NCBI GenBank assembly: GCA_964035795.1
Contig: OZ038320.1
Location: forward strand, 26,729,705 to 26,793,704
Length of the DNA stretch: 64,000 bases
Reading direction: 5' to 3'
Origin: Pterobdella sp. o SKG-2022
Lineage: Eukaryota > Annelida > Clitellata > Hirudinida > Piscicolidae
Shown: positions 40,001 through 51,697 of the stretch, in pieces
Position numbering within the stretch: the stretch's first letter is position 1
How the letters are laid out: each line of letters opens with the position of its first letter
Made by a program: the position numbers and the translations under genes
The notes under the pieces: generated by a model
What the model was told of the DNA's origin: nothing
What the model saw: only the letters and a program-made list of their open reading frames with translations
The model's database searches: none

Positions 40001-41452
40001 GAATAAAATTATGAGTTGTTAATTAATAGCAAATTATTATTGATGTTACTTTAAACCTTTCACCAGAGCTATCCATTTATCAAATAACTCAATACAAAAA
40101 AACTACCAAGTCTCTTCCACCCGTTCTCCTTTGCTGCCCAAAGACAACATGTGGACTGGTGATGAATTCAAGGCTTTCTTGAAGTATCTTCACATATTGT
40201 TTTGTTCTGTAACACAAAAACTAAATAATTCGATGATAAAGTGTTTTTTAAAGTGTTTCTTCAGAAAAATTTTATGTAGGCATTTTGTTTAATAGAGTTT
40301 TCTATTTAAATATAGAAAAATCATAGATTTTTTAATTTTCCATTTTCATGTACAGCTTCAGCTCTGTGATTCTAAAATTCTTTGAGAATAGTAGATTTTT
40401 TTTCTTTGAAGTACTCCAATAAACTAAGATTTCTAAAGTTTCATTTTTTGAAGATATTTTTTAGTGCCAGCTTGCGAAATTTGCTCACTGTATAAACTAC
40501 AGTTATACGTTTTTTCCATAATAACAGAGATAGGATTTCTTACAATGTTATATTCTAACTTGTATTATTCTAATTATCGCTAATATTACTATTATTATCA
40601 TCGTTATTAGTATTATCATTGTTCTGATTATCATTAAAACCTACATGCTCCAAGTGAGAATTATGATCCAAATGCGTTTGACAAGAAGATCTTGCCCCAA
40701 ATGGAAGACTGCATCATAAATGTGCTTTTGTGCACTCAGGATGTGGTGGAAAATCGAAAAGTACGTTGAAGTTTTAAGATATTAAGCATAATGTAAAAGT
40801 TGATCAAAATTTCATTCAATTTCAAATTGTAAGAATTGAACGCTAAAATGAGATGTAATAGAGAGAATAATCTTAATTTAAATTAAAAAATATATTTGAT
40901 AAGTTTAACATATTTTTGTTTTTGAATGAAAAAATATTAATTTGAAAAATATTAAATATGATACTTATAAATTAATGAACATTTCGTGCAAATAGAACTC
41001 CTTCGAAATGTATGGGGCAGATTTCATGATCGATGAAGACTTGAAGGTATGGCTGATTGAGGTAAACTGCAGCCCAAGCATGGCACGAACCACCAGTGTC
41101 ACTTCTGTTCTTGTCGAGAAAGTTCTAGAAGATAGTGTTAAAGGTTGGTTTGCTATTAAGGTTCAATAATTATCACGTGTGGACGAGGTGTGTATGGTTT
41201 GTTAGGGATGTGTGAAATATGAGAATAAAAATGAGTGAGTTTAAAGCATGCTTCAGATCCTTTGCAACATTTTTGCTGAAATATTCTTTTACAGTTATAG
41301 TTGACAGAAGAACAAACCCGTCCGCTGATACTGGAGGTTTTCATATTGTTTATCAGCAAAAAGAAGTAACGAAGCATCAAACTTTTAACAAAGACCATGT
41401 TATAAAAGCAGACAAAATAAAAGCAATTTACAACGCCGTAGCTAAAAGCTGA
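34063..41452 (+). CDS. TTLL3: Tubulin monoglycylase, TTLL3/TTLL8 type
   Basis: Adds glycine to tubulin glutamates in axonemes. Exons: 34063-34254, 34468-34597, 34679-34850, 35169-35220, 35408-about 35552, 35956-36005, 36078-36206, 36448-36562, 36714-37324, 37428-37486, 37867-38018, 39304-39384, 39743-39887, 40067-40183, 40655-40760, 40996-41143, 41295-41452. This gives 853 residues with consistent phase. Family blocks: [126 protein letters not shown]. The metal-binding EVN and ATP-grasp residues are present. The start is the first ATG after an in-frame stop at 34036. The junction after 35552 needs a GC donor, and the intron holds a perfect palindrome. Exon 12 gives RGRE where TTLL3 has RGRG. 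A long low-complexity insert (exon 9) precedes the catalytic core. Confidence 0.92.
35659..35828. repeat. Perfect palindrome, 82-bp arms
   Basis: The left arm 35659-35740 and right arm 35747-35828 are exact reverse complements, checked base by base. They are separated by a 6-base loop, CCTATC. It lies in the glycylase intron 35553-35955. Related decayed pieces occur at 1943, 15180, 26013, 38625 and 58025, so this is the youngest member of a dispersed foldback (MITE-like) family. Confidence 0.97.
38140..38290. repeat. Diverged dispersed repeat, copy 2
   Basis: Moderately similar in word order to 62-290 (TTTGGTAGCAGGTATCG, GGCTTGG, TTTCAAGCTTGA, GGCTGGCA). It lies in a glycylase intron. It was considered as an exon because AG precedes an open frame, but the repeat relation argues against that. 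Confidence 0.4.
38625..38670. repeat. Foldback-family fragment
   Basis: CACTTGATAATGTGAGT and CTTGCGAAAA match the core of the palindrome arms at 35659-35828. Confidence 0.5.
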
Positions 41453-42210
41453 AGTCTTTCATTTTCAATAACTTGTTTTTCGTCAACATTTTTACCTAAA
41501 TTAACTTTTTTTGAGTTTTTAGCATTTTTTATACAATTTTTCAGACTGAAATAAAAATTTAGTTCTAGGAATTTTTTAATATAAGTTTTTGAAATATATA
41601 CATAGTTGTACAAAAAGCTGGTATAGGCTCTTGTTAGTTGACAATAAACAAAAGAACAATATATTTTTGTTTAAGAAATGGTCATATTTAAATAATCTTC
41701 ATGCAACTTTGTATTAGTTTAAATTCAACATGAACACGAACAGCCGAAAAGCTTTCTTTTTTGTTGAGATATCGAGAATTTCTTATCAAATTTTTTAAAA
41801 ATTTTAGTAAAATTGAGAAAAAAACAGTGTAATTTTTAAAAATAAACTTATTTTCTCATTATTTATAGAAACTTAAAGAATAATCGAAGAGATTTGACAA
41901 AACTTTTGATGCATCGTTGAAAAGCAAACTTAATCTTGAAATCTACAAAACCAACAATATAACAAAGAACAATAATGTTAAAATCAACTTCATTTTACGC
42001 CTAATATTAATTAATGATTTTTTTAAAAACTAAATCTATTATTCAAAAAGAAATTTTTATATATTAGTATAGCACTGTATGAAACCTTTGATAATTTTCA
42101 TGAAAAGTTTATAAAAGATATAAAAACTAAAATTAAATGAAATGTCTTTGTATATGATTATTGAGTATATATTAAAATGCTAAAACAGAACTAATGTGTT
42201 ACAACTTAAC

Positions 42211-42471
42211 TAAAGAAGTTCCAAGCTGCGAAGCATTGCTTTAAGATTAACTATGCACCAATCATATGCTTTGTTAGGATTTTGTTAGAATTTATTATTT
42301 ATTTTTAGAATTAAAATTATGCACAATGAATATTTTTTATTTAAAATCTATTTAAAAAACCCCAAATGTGGATTTTCAACTCTGATAAGTCAATCCAAAT
42401 GTATGCAAATCAATTTTCATGTATCATAATGTTTAAATATTCATGGATTGTACAAAAAGCTTTGTTAGTTT
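42211..42471. repeat. Dispersed repeat of about 260 bp, copy 1
   Basis: Direct repeat of 50207-50475. The two share long words such as ATTCATGGATTGTACAAAAA, AAATGTATGCAAATCAATTT and CGAAGCATTGCTTTAAG, with scattered small changes. It has no coding capacity and no clear terminal inverted repeats. Confidence 0.93.
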
Positions 42472-43405
42472 AAAAAATTTTTTATTCCTAACTTGATTAT
42501 ATTTTAAATAAACTTAAACAATGTATAGAGTGCTCAATCAAGTTTCAATTACGCAGCAAAACGTCAAAACATTTCAGCAAACTCAACAAAATGGTTTTCA
42601 ACAAAATTACTTGTGCAATATTATTCATGAAATATTAACTATATAAAAAAATTGATTTTGAATTAAAAAGAATCTATATTTAACGCTCAGAACGACGATT
42701 CATTGCTTTTAAACAAATGTTACGCTTGCGGTAGCAGATTACGGTCTCTAAAAAGCATGATGTAATTTTGTTTTTCCACTAATTTTTTATTCAACCAAGT
42801 TATAAGAAGTTGATTTAAATTTTCTATTCATACTTCTTACAGTTTTCATAATTTTCATGTGAAAAATAAATTTAATCACCAGAGTTCGGTTGATTAAGAT
42901 CATTTGTCTTCAAATCGTCAAAGTTCAGCCTATAAATTCCTTCATTTACTTGCCAATTTTCATAATCTTGATTTTTTTAACCACAAACTCAACATATATT
43001 TTTTGTATTCTGCATTTGACAAACAGTATAATTGTGATTATGGGAAACTTTCAACAAATAATCAGAATCAAAATCACGGTTGTTTATACGAAGTTTCTTA
43101 AATTAGTGTTGTTTTTAAGTTTGCTATTTTTGTGCGATAATAACTTCGATAAATACACTTATTGGGTAATGACTTGGGTAAAAACATTCAACAAATTGAT
43201 TTAAGTAATAAGAGTTTGTCTTCTTTTTTGAAAAAATTCTTTCATGAAATCTTGTTTTAAGACTGAGTCTATCTGAAACAACAGCCGAATTTCGAATAGA
43301 TGGGCTTATTTCAAAGGTTTCTTCATAAGTTAAAATTATTGTACGTATTCACAACATCGTTCACATTCGATTATTTCAATCCCATGGACGTTATTGCTAA
43401 TACAG

Positions 43406-43447
43406 CCACCTAAAGGGGGCGTCCTAGATAATGGAAAACCAGAAGAC
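43406..43447 (+). other. Possible isolated small exon
   Basis: 42 bp (PPKGGVLDNGKPED) bounded by CAG on the left and GTAAGA on the right, with higher GC than its surroundings. Real exons elsewhere in the window look like this. I cannot link it to any gene model or family. Confidence 0.25.
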
Positions 43448-45731
43448 GTAAGATAAATTTGAACATAAATGATCGTTCGAGAATTTAAGTATGTCTTATA
43501 GGAAACTTATTGAATTTTTTAAATTAATTACTTTTTGTTTGTTCAACGTAGCTAAGAAGGCAAATTATTTTACCCAGTGACACGCCCAAGTATTAAGTTT
43601 GTACACTTGGAATAATAATTTTATAAACCATTGTGTTTATTTTTTTTAATATTTTTTGTAGATTTATTGTTTAATCTATTATCCAGAACATCATTCCAAA
43701 TGAGTTTCTAAGCTATGAATAAATTTGAATATAAAGATTGCTTTGAGTTCTAATACGAGCTTTAATCATTTGAATTAAGCAGTTGTTTATGCGTTTCACG
43801 AGGAATGCGAAATTTTTACCATATTAGTATCTGCTTGATGTTTTGACACCCATGTAAGCCAGCTTTGAAAAAACTTCAAAATGTTAGCTAGAGCACTTGG
43901 AAGACTTCCCACAACACATTGGGTTATGATAAAGAATATCAAGAGCCACAAATATAACTACCAAACAATCATCCATACAATAGCTAGAGCTAGCTGTCTG
44001 TTTATCTGGATCTCTAAAACCAAATTTGAATAATCCAAGCTAGTAAAAATCTTCATCTTTTCAGACAAGAGCAAAAGCTTTTGTGAAAGCATTGTTCATA
44101 CTCATAAGATTATATCTATCAGATCTACCTAAAAATATGAATAAAAGTGAAAGGCTCTCACTATTATTCTTCATTAATAGAAACACAGAATAGAAACAAT
44201 GAATAAAAATAATTACCCTAAAAATATAAAAATATAAAAATTATCTGAGACCAAAAACTAAGCCCACAAATAATACTTTAGGTATCTATTGGCATGTAAA
44301 ACAAATCAATAGCTTTGGGGAGAAGCTTTCAACATTAACGATGTTAATTTCAATAAAAACGCATGCTTTAAATTACATAAAATTTTGTGTGACAAAAAGA
44401 AAAAATGCATAAAAAAGTTAAATTCCCTGAAGTTATGGTCCAAAAAAGAGATATTAGGACAAAAAGTAAACATTGGCCACGAGAATGTCCCAGTATAAAA
44501 GGGTGCCGAACAAAATGAACCTGATGATAACTTGACTGGCATCTCAAAACACACCTGAATCTGTAAAAATGGAAGCAAAAACTAGAATAAACGAACCATG
44601 AAAAAATTTGTTCAGAAAAAAATTAAAGCAAAGTAAAAAGGAACTTGCACGTTAAAGACAGCCTAGAACACTATGTAAAGACTTGTGGCAAAATCGAGTG
44701 TTTTATGTTATTTAAATTTATAACAAATGTGATATAGATAATAAGTAGTTGGGAAATTATAAATAGAACCAAGGTTTTTACAGACATAAATTGATTTGTA
44801 ACATAAATTCAAGAGTAAGAGTAATGAGGCCGGTAAGTTTAAAGTTTTTCCATGCTTCAAATATGTATTTAGTCTATTACTAGCAGCACATTGAGAAAAT
44901 AATTGGAATAATGTATAAATGATAAGGATAAAGGTACAAAGAATAGCCTAAATGACGCATTGCACGAGGAAAGTTTTTATTGAACTAATTTCCGTAAAAC
45001 TATTCAAAATTACCATGTTATAGTAATACAAAGTATCTTTCAATGTAATCTCACCAAAAGACTCATTGTTTATTTGGTTTGATACAATTTAATACATGAA
45101 ATAAACAATTTAAAAAGTTCATCACTGTAAAAAGAAATGAGGAATGGCTTCGCAGAACCTTGTTGAATGAAAGTTCATACCGCATAGTCAGGCATAAATA
45201 ATTTATCATGTTTGGCCTGGAAAATAATAAAGGTATTTTCAATTCAATGATGAATGCCATTACAATTTTCTGGGATTTTTATTGTTAAGATACACGTGTT
45301 TAAAAGCTCCGTTTATAAAAAGTTTAAAGAACTGCACGTGTTGTTTTTTCCATAATTCAAAAGACAAATCATTAATCTCAAAATTTATCGAACCTTCTAA
45401 AGCTTTTAATTAGTCGGAGTCCGATTATCTATTGATGCATAAAAACACAACAATTTTGTACTTAAAAAAACGTAAAGCTTACTATTATTCCAAAATTATT
45501 TCTTTTTCTCTTATATCTTACTATTTTATATTCACATCAGTTACCATTAATTTCTCACCATCTTCATTCTATTTATTATATTATAAAAATTGTTTGGTCA
45601 AATTTAAAACTCTCACTAATATTATCCATCACTTGATCCACATGAAAAACATCAGAGTTTCTCAAAAGAAACAAATGAAATAAAGCACCAAAAAATATTG
45701 ATTAAACTTTTTAAAAAATATCCCATACAAA

Positions 45732-45827
45732 ATGATAATGATCCTACCAGCTGCTTTTGAATCTGACCCATTTGTGCGCCTGCTACTGGCTGTAGGGATT
45801 TTATACGCAGTGTATGTAGAATCATAA
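45732..45827 (+). CDS. Possible 31-residue membrane microprotein
   Basis: ATG-to-TAA frame of 31 codons beginning MIMILPAAFESDPF, with one hydrophobic helix (VRLLLAVGILYAVYV) near the end. Base composition is richer in GC than the flanks. I know of no matching family, and it could equally be chance or a lone exon. Confidence 0.25.
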   Translation: MIMILPAAFESDPFVRLLLAVGILYAVYVES

Positions 45828-46597
45828 TGGTGGAGAACTCGTATTCACTTGTAAATAAGTAATCTTTATAATTCCAGTTGAAAATTTTAGTGACTGGTAA
45901 TTAGAGATGGGTTTTAGTATAGTTAAAATTTTATTTTTGAATATTAAATACTTAATATCCAAGTATAATTTTTCAACATTTAATTTTAATTGCTGAAAAT
46001 ACAATTTTCATTAGTTTAATAATAATAATTTAGAGCCTTGAACAGTTAAAGAAACAAAACGGGAGTTTGATTTAGTATACTTTATTTAAACAAAGCTTGT
46101 AAAAACATTGTTTCATCATCAAGTCATGAACAAACAATAATACAATAAAATTCTTTTTAATTCTTAATTTGATGTAACGGTAATATAGATTTTTTATAAT
46201 GTCCCTTTGGCATATGAGTCAGCGAATATAATTTTATAAAGATTTTTAAAAAAGATAAGGTCAATGAAGAGGATTCATATTATAGAGGTGAATATCCTTA
46301 AAAAAACAGATTTAGCATAGGAATGAGGAAAAAAGGAAATTGAAAAGTTGAGAGCGGCTAGAAGATATGAAAAGCTGTCCGCTTAAAAGGTAATGTAAAG
46401 TTGAAATGATAGAAAGAAAATATAGATAAAGATTTTAGACATGTGAAAGCATATTTCATGTTGAAAAAGATATTGAAGAGGGTAGGGTGTGAAAAATGAA
46501 TATATAAATTATTTTGAAGATGATTAATAAGAATAGTACAAAAATTGAGGCAATTCCACTGTTTGAGAGATATGAAATGAAATTGGCAAAAAATTTT

Positions 46598-49265
46598 TTA
46601 TAAAGGTCTTTGTAAGCTATCACATTTCTTGAAACTTTTCTTTATTTTCAGTTGGAATTCAGAGTTTAGGGAAGTGTTTGAAAAAGTCACATTTAAATGA
46701 GTCAAACTACTGAAATGTATTATTTTGTCAGTTATATATCCGACACTATTTATGATTTCTTTTTCGTAGACATTATTAAGATCACTTGAATTCAAACGAT
46801 ACAATTTGATGTCTTTACTTAAATCTTCTAGGATTGCTTTTGACATTAATATTGATTTATAACGATCACTTACTAATAAAATTTTTTTCCCATTATTATT
46901 TTGTTTTAGGTCTTCAGGAACTAAAGGATGAGTGAGAAATGAGTTTTCTCGGTATTCGTTTTTGAAGGCTTCATCAAAACTAGTCATACAAAGGAAGTAG
47001 TACAAAGGATATTCGTTTGGTGGGTTTGAAAATCTTGGCAAAATTACTTTTCTACCCAAAATTTTACCTATAGCAAGAGCAGTTTTCAAGGTTTCCATTT
47101 GATGGTTTAGGTCGAAAATGGTGAAAGTCATGTACTTGGAATGAGAAGAAGAGTAGTATTGATCTTCATCGTTAAACCACATGTGGTGTTCTTTGAAACG
47201 ATAGATCTTTGCCTGAATTTTTAATCATATTATTATTAAGCATTTTTGTTAATTTAATTAATAGCCGTAAATAATTTTTCTCCATTTTAAAATAACACTT
47301 GAAACTTTTTAATTAAAAAATAGAAGCAAATTAAAAATTTACAAAAATTTAATAAAAATCCAGTCGATACATCTTTTGAGGGAAAAAACATTTAGACATA
47401 TTACAGTGTGCGTAGTTGTTATATTACCACCTCTATTTTTGTCAAAAACTAGCGTTTTTTAAACTTTTCATTAATAAAATTTTGACTATTTAAGAAGCTT
47501 TAAACAAAAAATTATCTTTTTCAATTTGAGTAATAATGAGTTTGAAACTAAAGCTTTTTTTAATGTGTTTTGTTTTTTTAAAATGCCAAAATCTATCTAG
47601 TTTCTTCTCTAAATCATATTGATTTCAGTTGCTCAGAATATGTGGCAAAAATTCTATATCTATTAACTCTGAGTTGAAATGAGCATAGAAACGTTTATGG
47701 TTTTGAATCAGAATTTTATCAATTCACTTTTATGTATAGAATTGCAAAAAATATACCTCTTTGGATATAATGAAATTGTTATGCACTACAATGCATTGTG
47801 GACAAGGCTTGGCAAAGTATCTCTTGTCTTCGTCAAAATAATAATAACCACATTGGAACCTGCAATTTTAAATTAAAACTTTTGAAATAGTATTCTCAAA
47901 AATAGTTTGACTGAACAAGTATATTTTTCACATTTTTGCACTGAGTCTGCCTACAGTCATCTGTTTTTGCCAGTGTAACTTCATTTCTTTCATAACATCG
48001 TTAAGGTTCACTTGATCGTTTTGCTCATTCTCTTTCACACGTTCCATAAGTTTTTCATACGTCTAGGATTTTTAATTACTCAATAATTTTTATAAACTGT
48101 ATTTCGTAGAAACCTTCAAATTAGCTATTAAGCTGAACTTATTTTATCGGTTATACTCTACATTACACTTTCATAAAGAGTATTTTTGATAATTTAGAGC
48201 TTTAAGCCAAAGTTTTTGACCAATTTTCGTTTCATAATAAAAAAACTGGAAAAAATTAAAAAATTACACAAAACCAAAACACAGATAAAGTTCTAGAAGA
48301 CTCAATCATCTTATTAAAAAAACATTTTACTGTAAGAATTCCATAGAATGAACGGAAACATCTAGAAAAATCAAAACAAACAATACGGTTGTCGTGGGTT
48401 TGTCACTTGATGAGAGGTTTTTAGATGTTTCGGTTCATTCTATGAAATGCTAAAAGTAAATTTGCACCAGCTTTTCTATTTTTGAAACGAAAATTAGTCA
48501 AAAGATTTGGCCTAAAGCTCGAAATTATTTATCAGTCAAAAACTATTTTAATTGAAACCATGGTTTTATGAGCTCTGAATGAATAAAATTTTCAGGATTA
48601 ATATTTTAGTTTAAACGGACGTTAACCGACTAGAATGGAAACTTTTGATGGTCTGATGACGAGAAACCCCGCGTTATAATTATCCACGTCCCACATAGCT
48701 CCTATATCATTCTTTGAAGCTACATGCTAGAATATTTTTCTTATAAGTTTCTTATCAACTAATCTAATAAATTTTAGGTAATTTTACTCACTTCTAGAAA
48801 AGGCACTGGATTTTTGAAAAAATATAGATCTGCATCCGTGTGAATTACAGTATAACCGGCTTTGAGCACCTCTAAAATAACACTAATTCTTTGATTCATT
48901 TTTTTTTTAAATTCTGAAGAAAAAAAGCTACTAGCTCCAGTTGATATGGTGGTGTCAGTGTATTGAGCACATGCGATGGAATGTTGTGAGAGTACATGAC
49001 AAGCTTCAGAACTTGAAGCACAAAAAAGGTAATTAGTTATTTTGTGAGGAAGAAGGCTTGACTGATAAAAGTTGATAACCATATCAACAAAAGATGCGTC
49101 GATTATGCAAAGAATGATAACTTTATTTTGAGCTCTTTCATCTACCATCTTCAACACATCATTAAAATATTTTGTTTCGATGTATGGTTTATATTTATTG
49201 ATCCATAATCCATAAAATAATAGCAAAACAAGTGATCCAAACGATATTAATTTTTTGTAGTTCAT
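46598..49265 (-). CDS. XEG113/RRA-like two-domain glycosyltransferase
   Basis: Predicted type II Golgi membrane enzyme of 472 residues. Exons on minus: 49265-48792, 48726-48631, 48062-47932, 47859-47757, 47212-46598, all GT-AG with matching phase. Residues 7-22 are a signal anchor (SFGSLVLLLFYGLW). The first domain is the nucleotide-diphospho-sugar transferase fold (Nucleotid_trans), with the metal-binding DxD in HTDADLYFFKNP (residues 142-153), then DVDNYNAGFLVIRPSK, NDQVNLNDV and CIVVHNNFI. After AKIYRFKEHHMW comes a second domain (YMTFTIFDLNHQMETLKTAL, GKILGRKVILPRF). This pairing resembles plant arabinosyltransferases such as XEG113 and related animal proteins of unknown substrate. The donor sugar and acceptor cannot be read from the sequence. 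Confidence 0.82.
48183..48540. repeat. Large imperfect foldback element
   Basis: The left part (about 48183-48370) and right part (about 48417-48535) are inverted copies. The inner arms share CATAGAATGAACGGAAACAT; the outer arms share GAGCTTTAAGCCAAA and AATTTTCGTTTCA, with changes. The left arm has an extra insertion of about 60 bp. It lies in the intron between exons 2 and 3 of the glycosyltransferase gene. MITE-like, unrelated to the 35659 family by eye. Confidence 0.85.
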
Positions 49266-50206
49266 TTTTTGTTTTAAGCACCAACTTATTTTTAAACAGT
49301 TGATTATAACTAACTAATCTACTAACATGCTATCAATTCAAGAACTCCATTCATTTCCAACTTATACAAACAAGAATGTATCTATAATATACTCTGCGCC
49401 AGCTAGCAGCTTCGATATTTGCGCTTTATATATACAGTTTTGCACAAAACCATTGGATGCTGAAGATTTCTTAGTGAAAAAAAAACGTTAAGAACCAACT
49501 TTACATTATTTATTTGATTTTTTTGAAAAGATAAAAGAATATTATTTCAGAATATTATTTTAAAATATCAAAACTTGAAAAATTTTAGTTGAGAAACACA
49601 TATTTTTATATTTCTTTGAAACCATAAAACATATTTTCAAATAATTTACTTTGAAATAAAGAATTTTTTTCCTAAATTCATAGTTATAATTTTTTGAAAA
49701 GCATTATATAAGTAATATTACTTTGTGTAATTATCAATATTTTTTAACCCTAATGCTACCGCTTCATGATAAGGCTAAACTTATCGAAAAATATAGGTTC
49801 TCCTGTCTTAGTAACTGTGCCATAGGTCTCATATAATAAACATAAAATTTTTGAGAATCAGTTGAAAAATGTTTGTATTTAAAAAGCTCTTTACACTCCT
49901 TACTTAACTAAAAAAATGAAACTATCATTATTGAAAAATTCCTTCATTTTTTTGAAAAAAGGTAGTTTGCGAAAATCAAATCAAAGTTTTCAAACATAGT
50001 TTACTGAACTCACACTCTTTCAGGGTGCAAAATGAGCGAAAAAACTGAAATAAGTTGAAAAAATGATTAGATGAATAACTACTCAATATTAGTTGCGATA
50101 AAAAGAATTTATTTCACACAGTCTTACAAATGTCGCATTTCAAAATTTTTTCATTAGGCTAATATTTTTTAAATATTTAAAATGTTCATGTTAACTTATA
50201 CTGCTG

Positions 50207-50475
50207 TAAAGAAGTTCCAAGTTTCGAAGCATTGCTTTAAGGTTAGCCAATCAGCTATGCATCAATCATATGCTTTGTAAGGATTTTGTTAGAATTTATA
50301 ATTTATTTTAAGAATTAAAATTATGCACAATAAATATTCTTTTATTAAAAAGCTATTTAAAAACCCAAAATGTGGATTTCAATGCTTATAAGTCGATCCA
50401 AATGTATGCAAATCAATTTTCCTGTATCATAATGTTTAAATATTCATGGATTGTACAAAAAGCTTTGTTAGTTGA
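50207..50475. repeat. Dispersed repeat of about 260 bp, copy 2
   Basis: Same orientation as 42211-42471 and about 8 kb away. It keeps the same ends (AAAGAAGTTCCAAG to AAAAAGCTTTGTTAGTT), with small indels between the copies. Confidence 0.93.
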
Positions 50476-50829
50476 TAAATGTTAGTTTTTTTTCATAAAA
50501 CTTCTAAAAATGATTATTTCAGTACTTTTCTCAATTTTTTTTGAAATCCTATGATTGGTTCAGGGACTATAGGCTCGTCATTCAATATTCTTGCCTTATC
50601 GCGAAGTGCCTGTTATACTGCTGTAGGAGTCCCGGTAGCTAGGATCGACAGCTGTCGGCTGATACTCAACTTTATTGAGTGGGAACACTTTTTTAGGCCA
50701 TAGGATTCTATGATTCTTTCAAAACATCTTAACCAAAAATTTTGCTGGTCTACCAAGAAAACAACCTCCAGGAAAAGGAAGTTTGAGCAAGTTTTTATGC
50801 ACATTCATATATATATATATATATTTATT

Positions 50830-51295
50830 TATTAGGGTTTACGAAGAGACAAAAATAGAGATGAAATTGAGTGTTCAAATATTTTCAAAGATCTTCGTTC
50901 GCCGATGTACGGCTTTCCTCCAGATTTCATAGGTCCCTGTCTTGAGCCAGTTCAACTGCTTGATCTATGTTTAGTTTGTGTGCTTTCAGGTCGTGTTTGA
51001 TCGCTTTGCGTTTTTTTTCTTCAGACATTTGATAGTGGTTTGTTTAGCTTGAACCAGATTATCCATGCGCAGAATATTGCCTAACCTTTGCCACCTTGGG
51101 AGGCTGGTTCAATCAAGGCATTCAAGGTTTCTGTTTTTATGTGGTTTGGCCAGAAAACCCCACATAAATGTCGCACCACTCTTCAGTTAAGACTGTCTAC
51201 TCATCTAACCATCCTCTTGTCCATTGCCCACGTGCTACAACCAAAAAGGATGATGCTTCAAACGCAAGCTTTGTATTTTAAAATTATAACTGAGT
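50830..51295 (-). pseudogene. LINE C-terminal remnant
   Basis: The minus-strand translation, with stops, reads KYKACV-SIILFGCSTWAMDKRM, then VVRHLCGVFWPNHIK and a following linker. The FGC-TWA pattern is characteristic of the region after LINE reverse transcriptases. The remnant may extend further left, to about 50560. Intergenic. Confidence 0.7.
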
Positions 51296-51697
51296 AAATT
51301 GTTTTGTTTTAAATTTATATGCAAAGTAGTTTATAAGAACCATAATTTTATTAAAAAGTATCGAAATCTGTCAACATTTTTATAAGATTCAAAAATAAAA
51401 ATTTGAATTATGTTGGAAGCTACGAAAAGTAAACCAACTGCTAAGTTTCGAATGCTAGATAACCAACTAGGCAATGCTAAATAATAAAGCATACACCCAA
51501 ATGATGTTATGCATTTTTGTTTCTAAGTCAGAAATTTTATTAAATTTTAGAGCAGTGTTTTATACTGATTAGTTATAGACAATTTAAATTAACACTTCAA
51601 AAATTTAACTTTATTTTATTTGGCTGAATCAGTTTTAATAAAATTTTCACCGATAGCAACTTTGTTTTTTAATTTTTATTCATCAATATTGTAACTT

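Larger units (their letters stand above)
41453..46597. other. Intergenic region, glycylase / XEG113-like gene
   Basis: About 5 kb with no gene I can confirm. It contains one copy of a 260-bp dispersed repeat (42211-42471), a possible 42-nt exon (43406-43447) and a possible 31-residue membrane microprotein (45732-45827). Several open frames of 60-105 codons exist, but none shows family motifs. Confidence 0.5.
49266..51697. other. Intergenic region, XEG113-like gene / NDUFA8
   Basis: Contains the second copy of the 260-bp repeat (50207-50475) and a LINE remnant (50830-51295). An inverted relation exists between about 49755-49790 and 11805-11830 (CGATAAGTTTAGCCTTATCAT). No gene was recognised. 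Confidence 0.55.

Noticed and set aside
42890..43204. 104-codon hydrophobic frame
   Set aside because: AT-rich DNA gives Ile/Phe/Leu-rich frames by chance. There is no motif, and an equally long overlapping frame exists in another phase.
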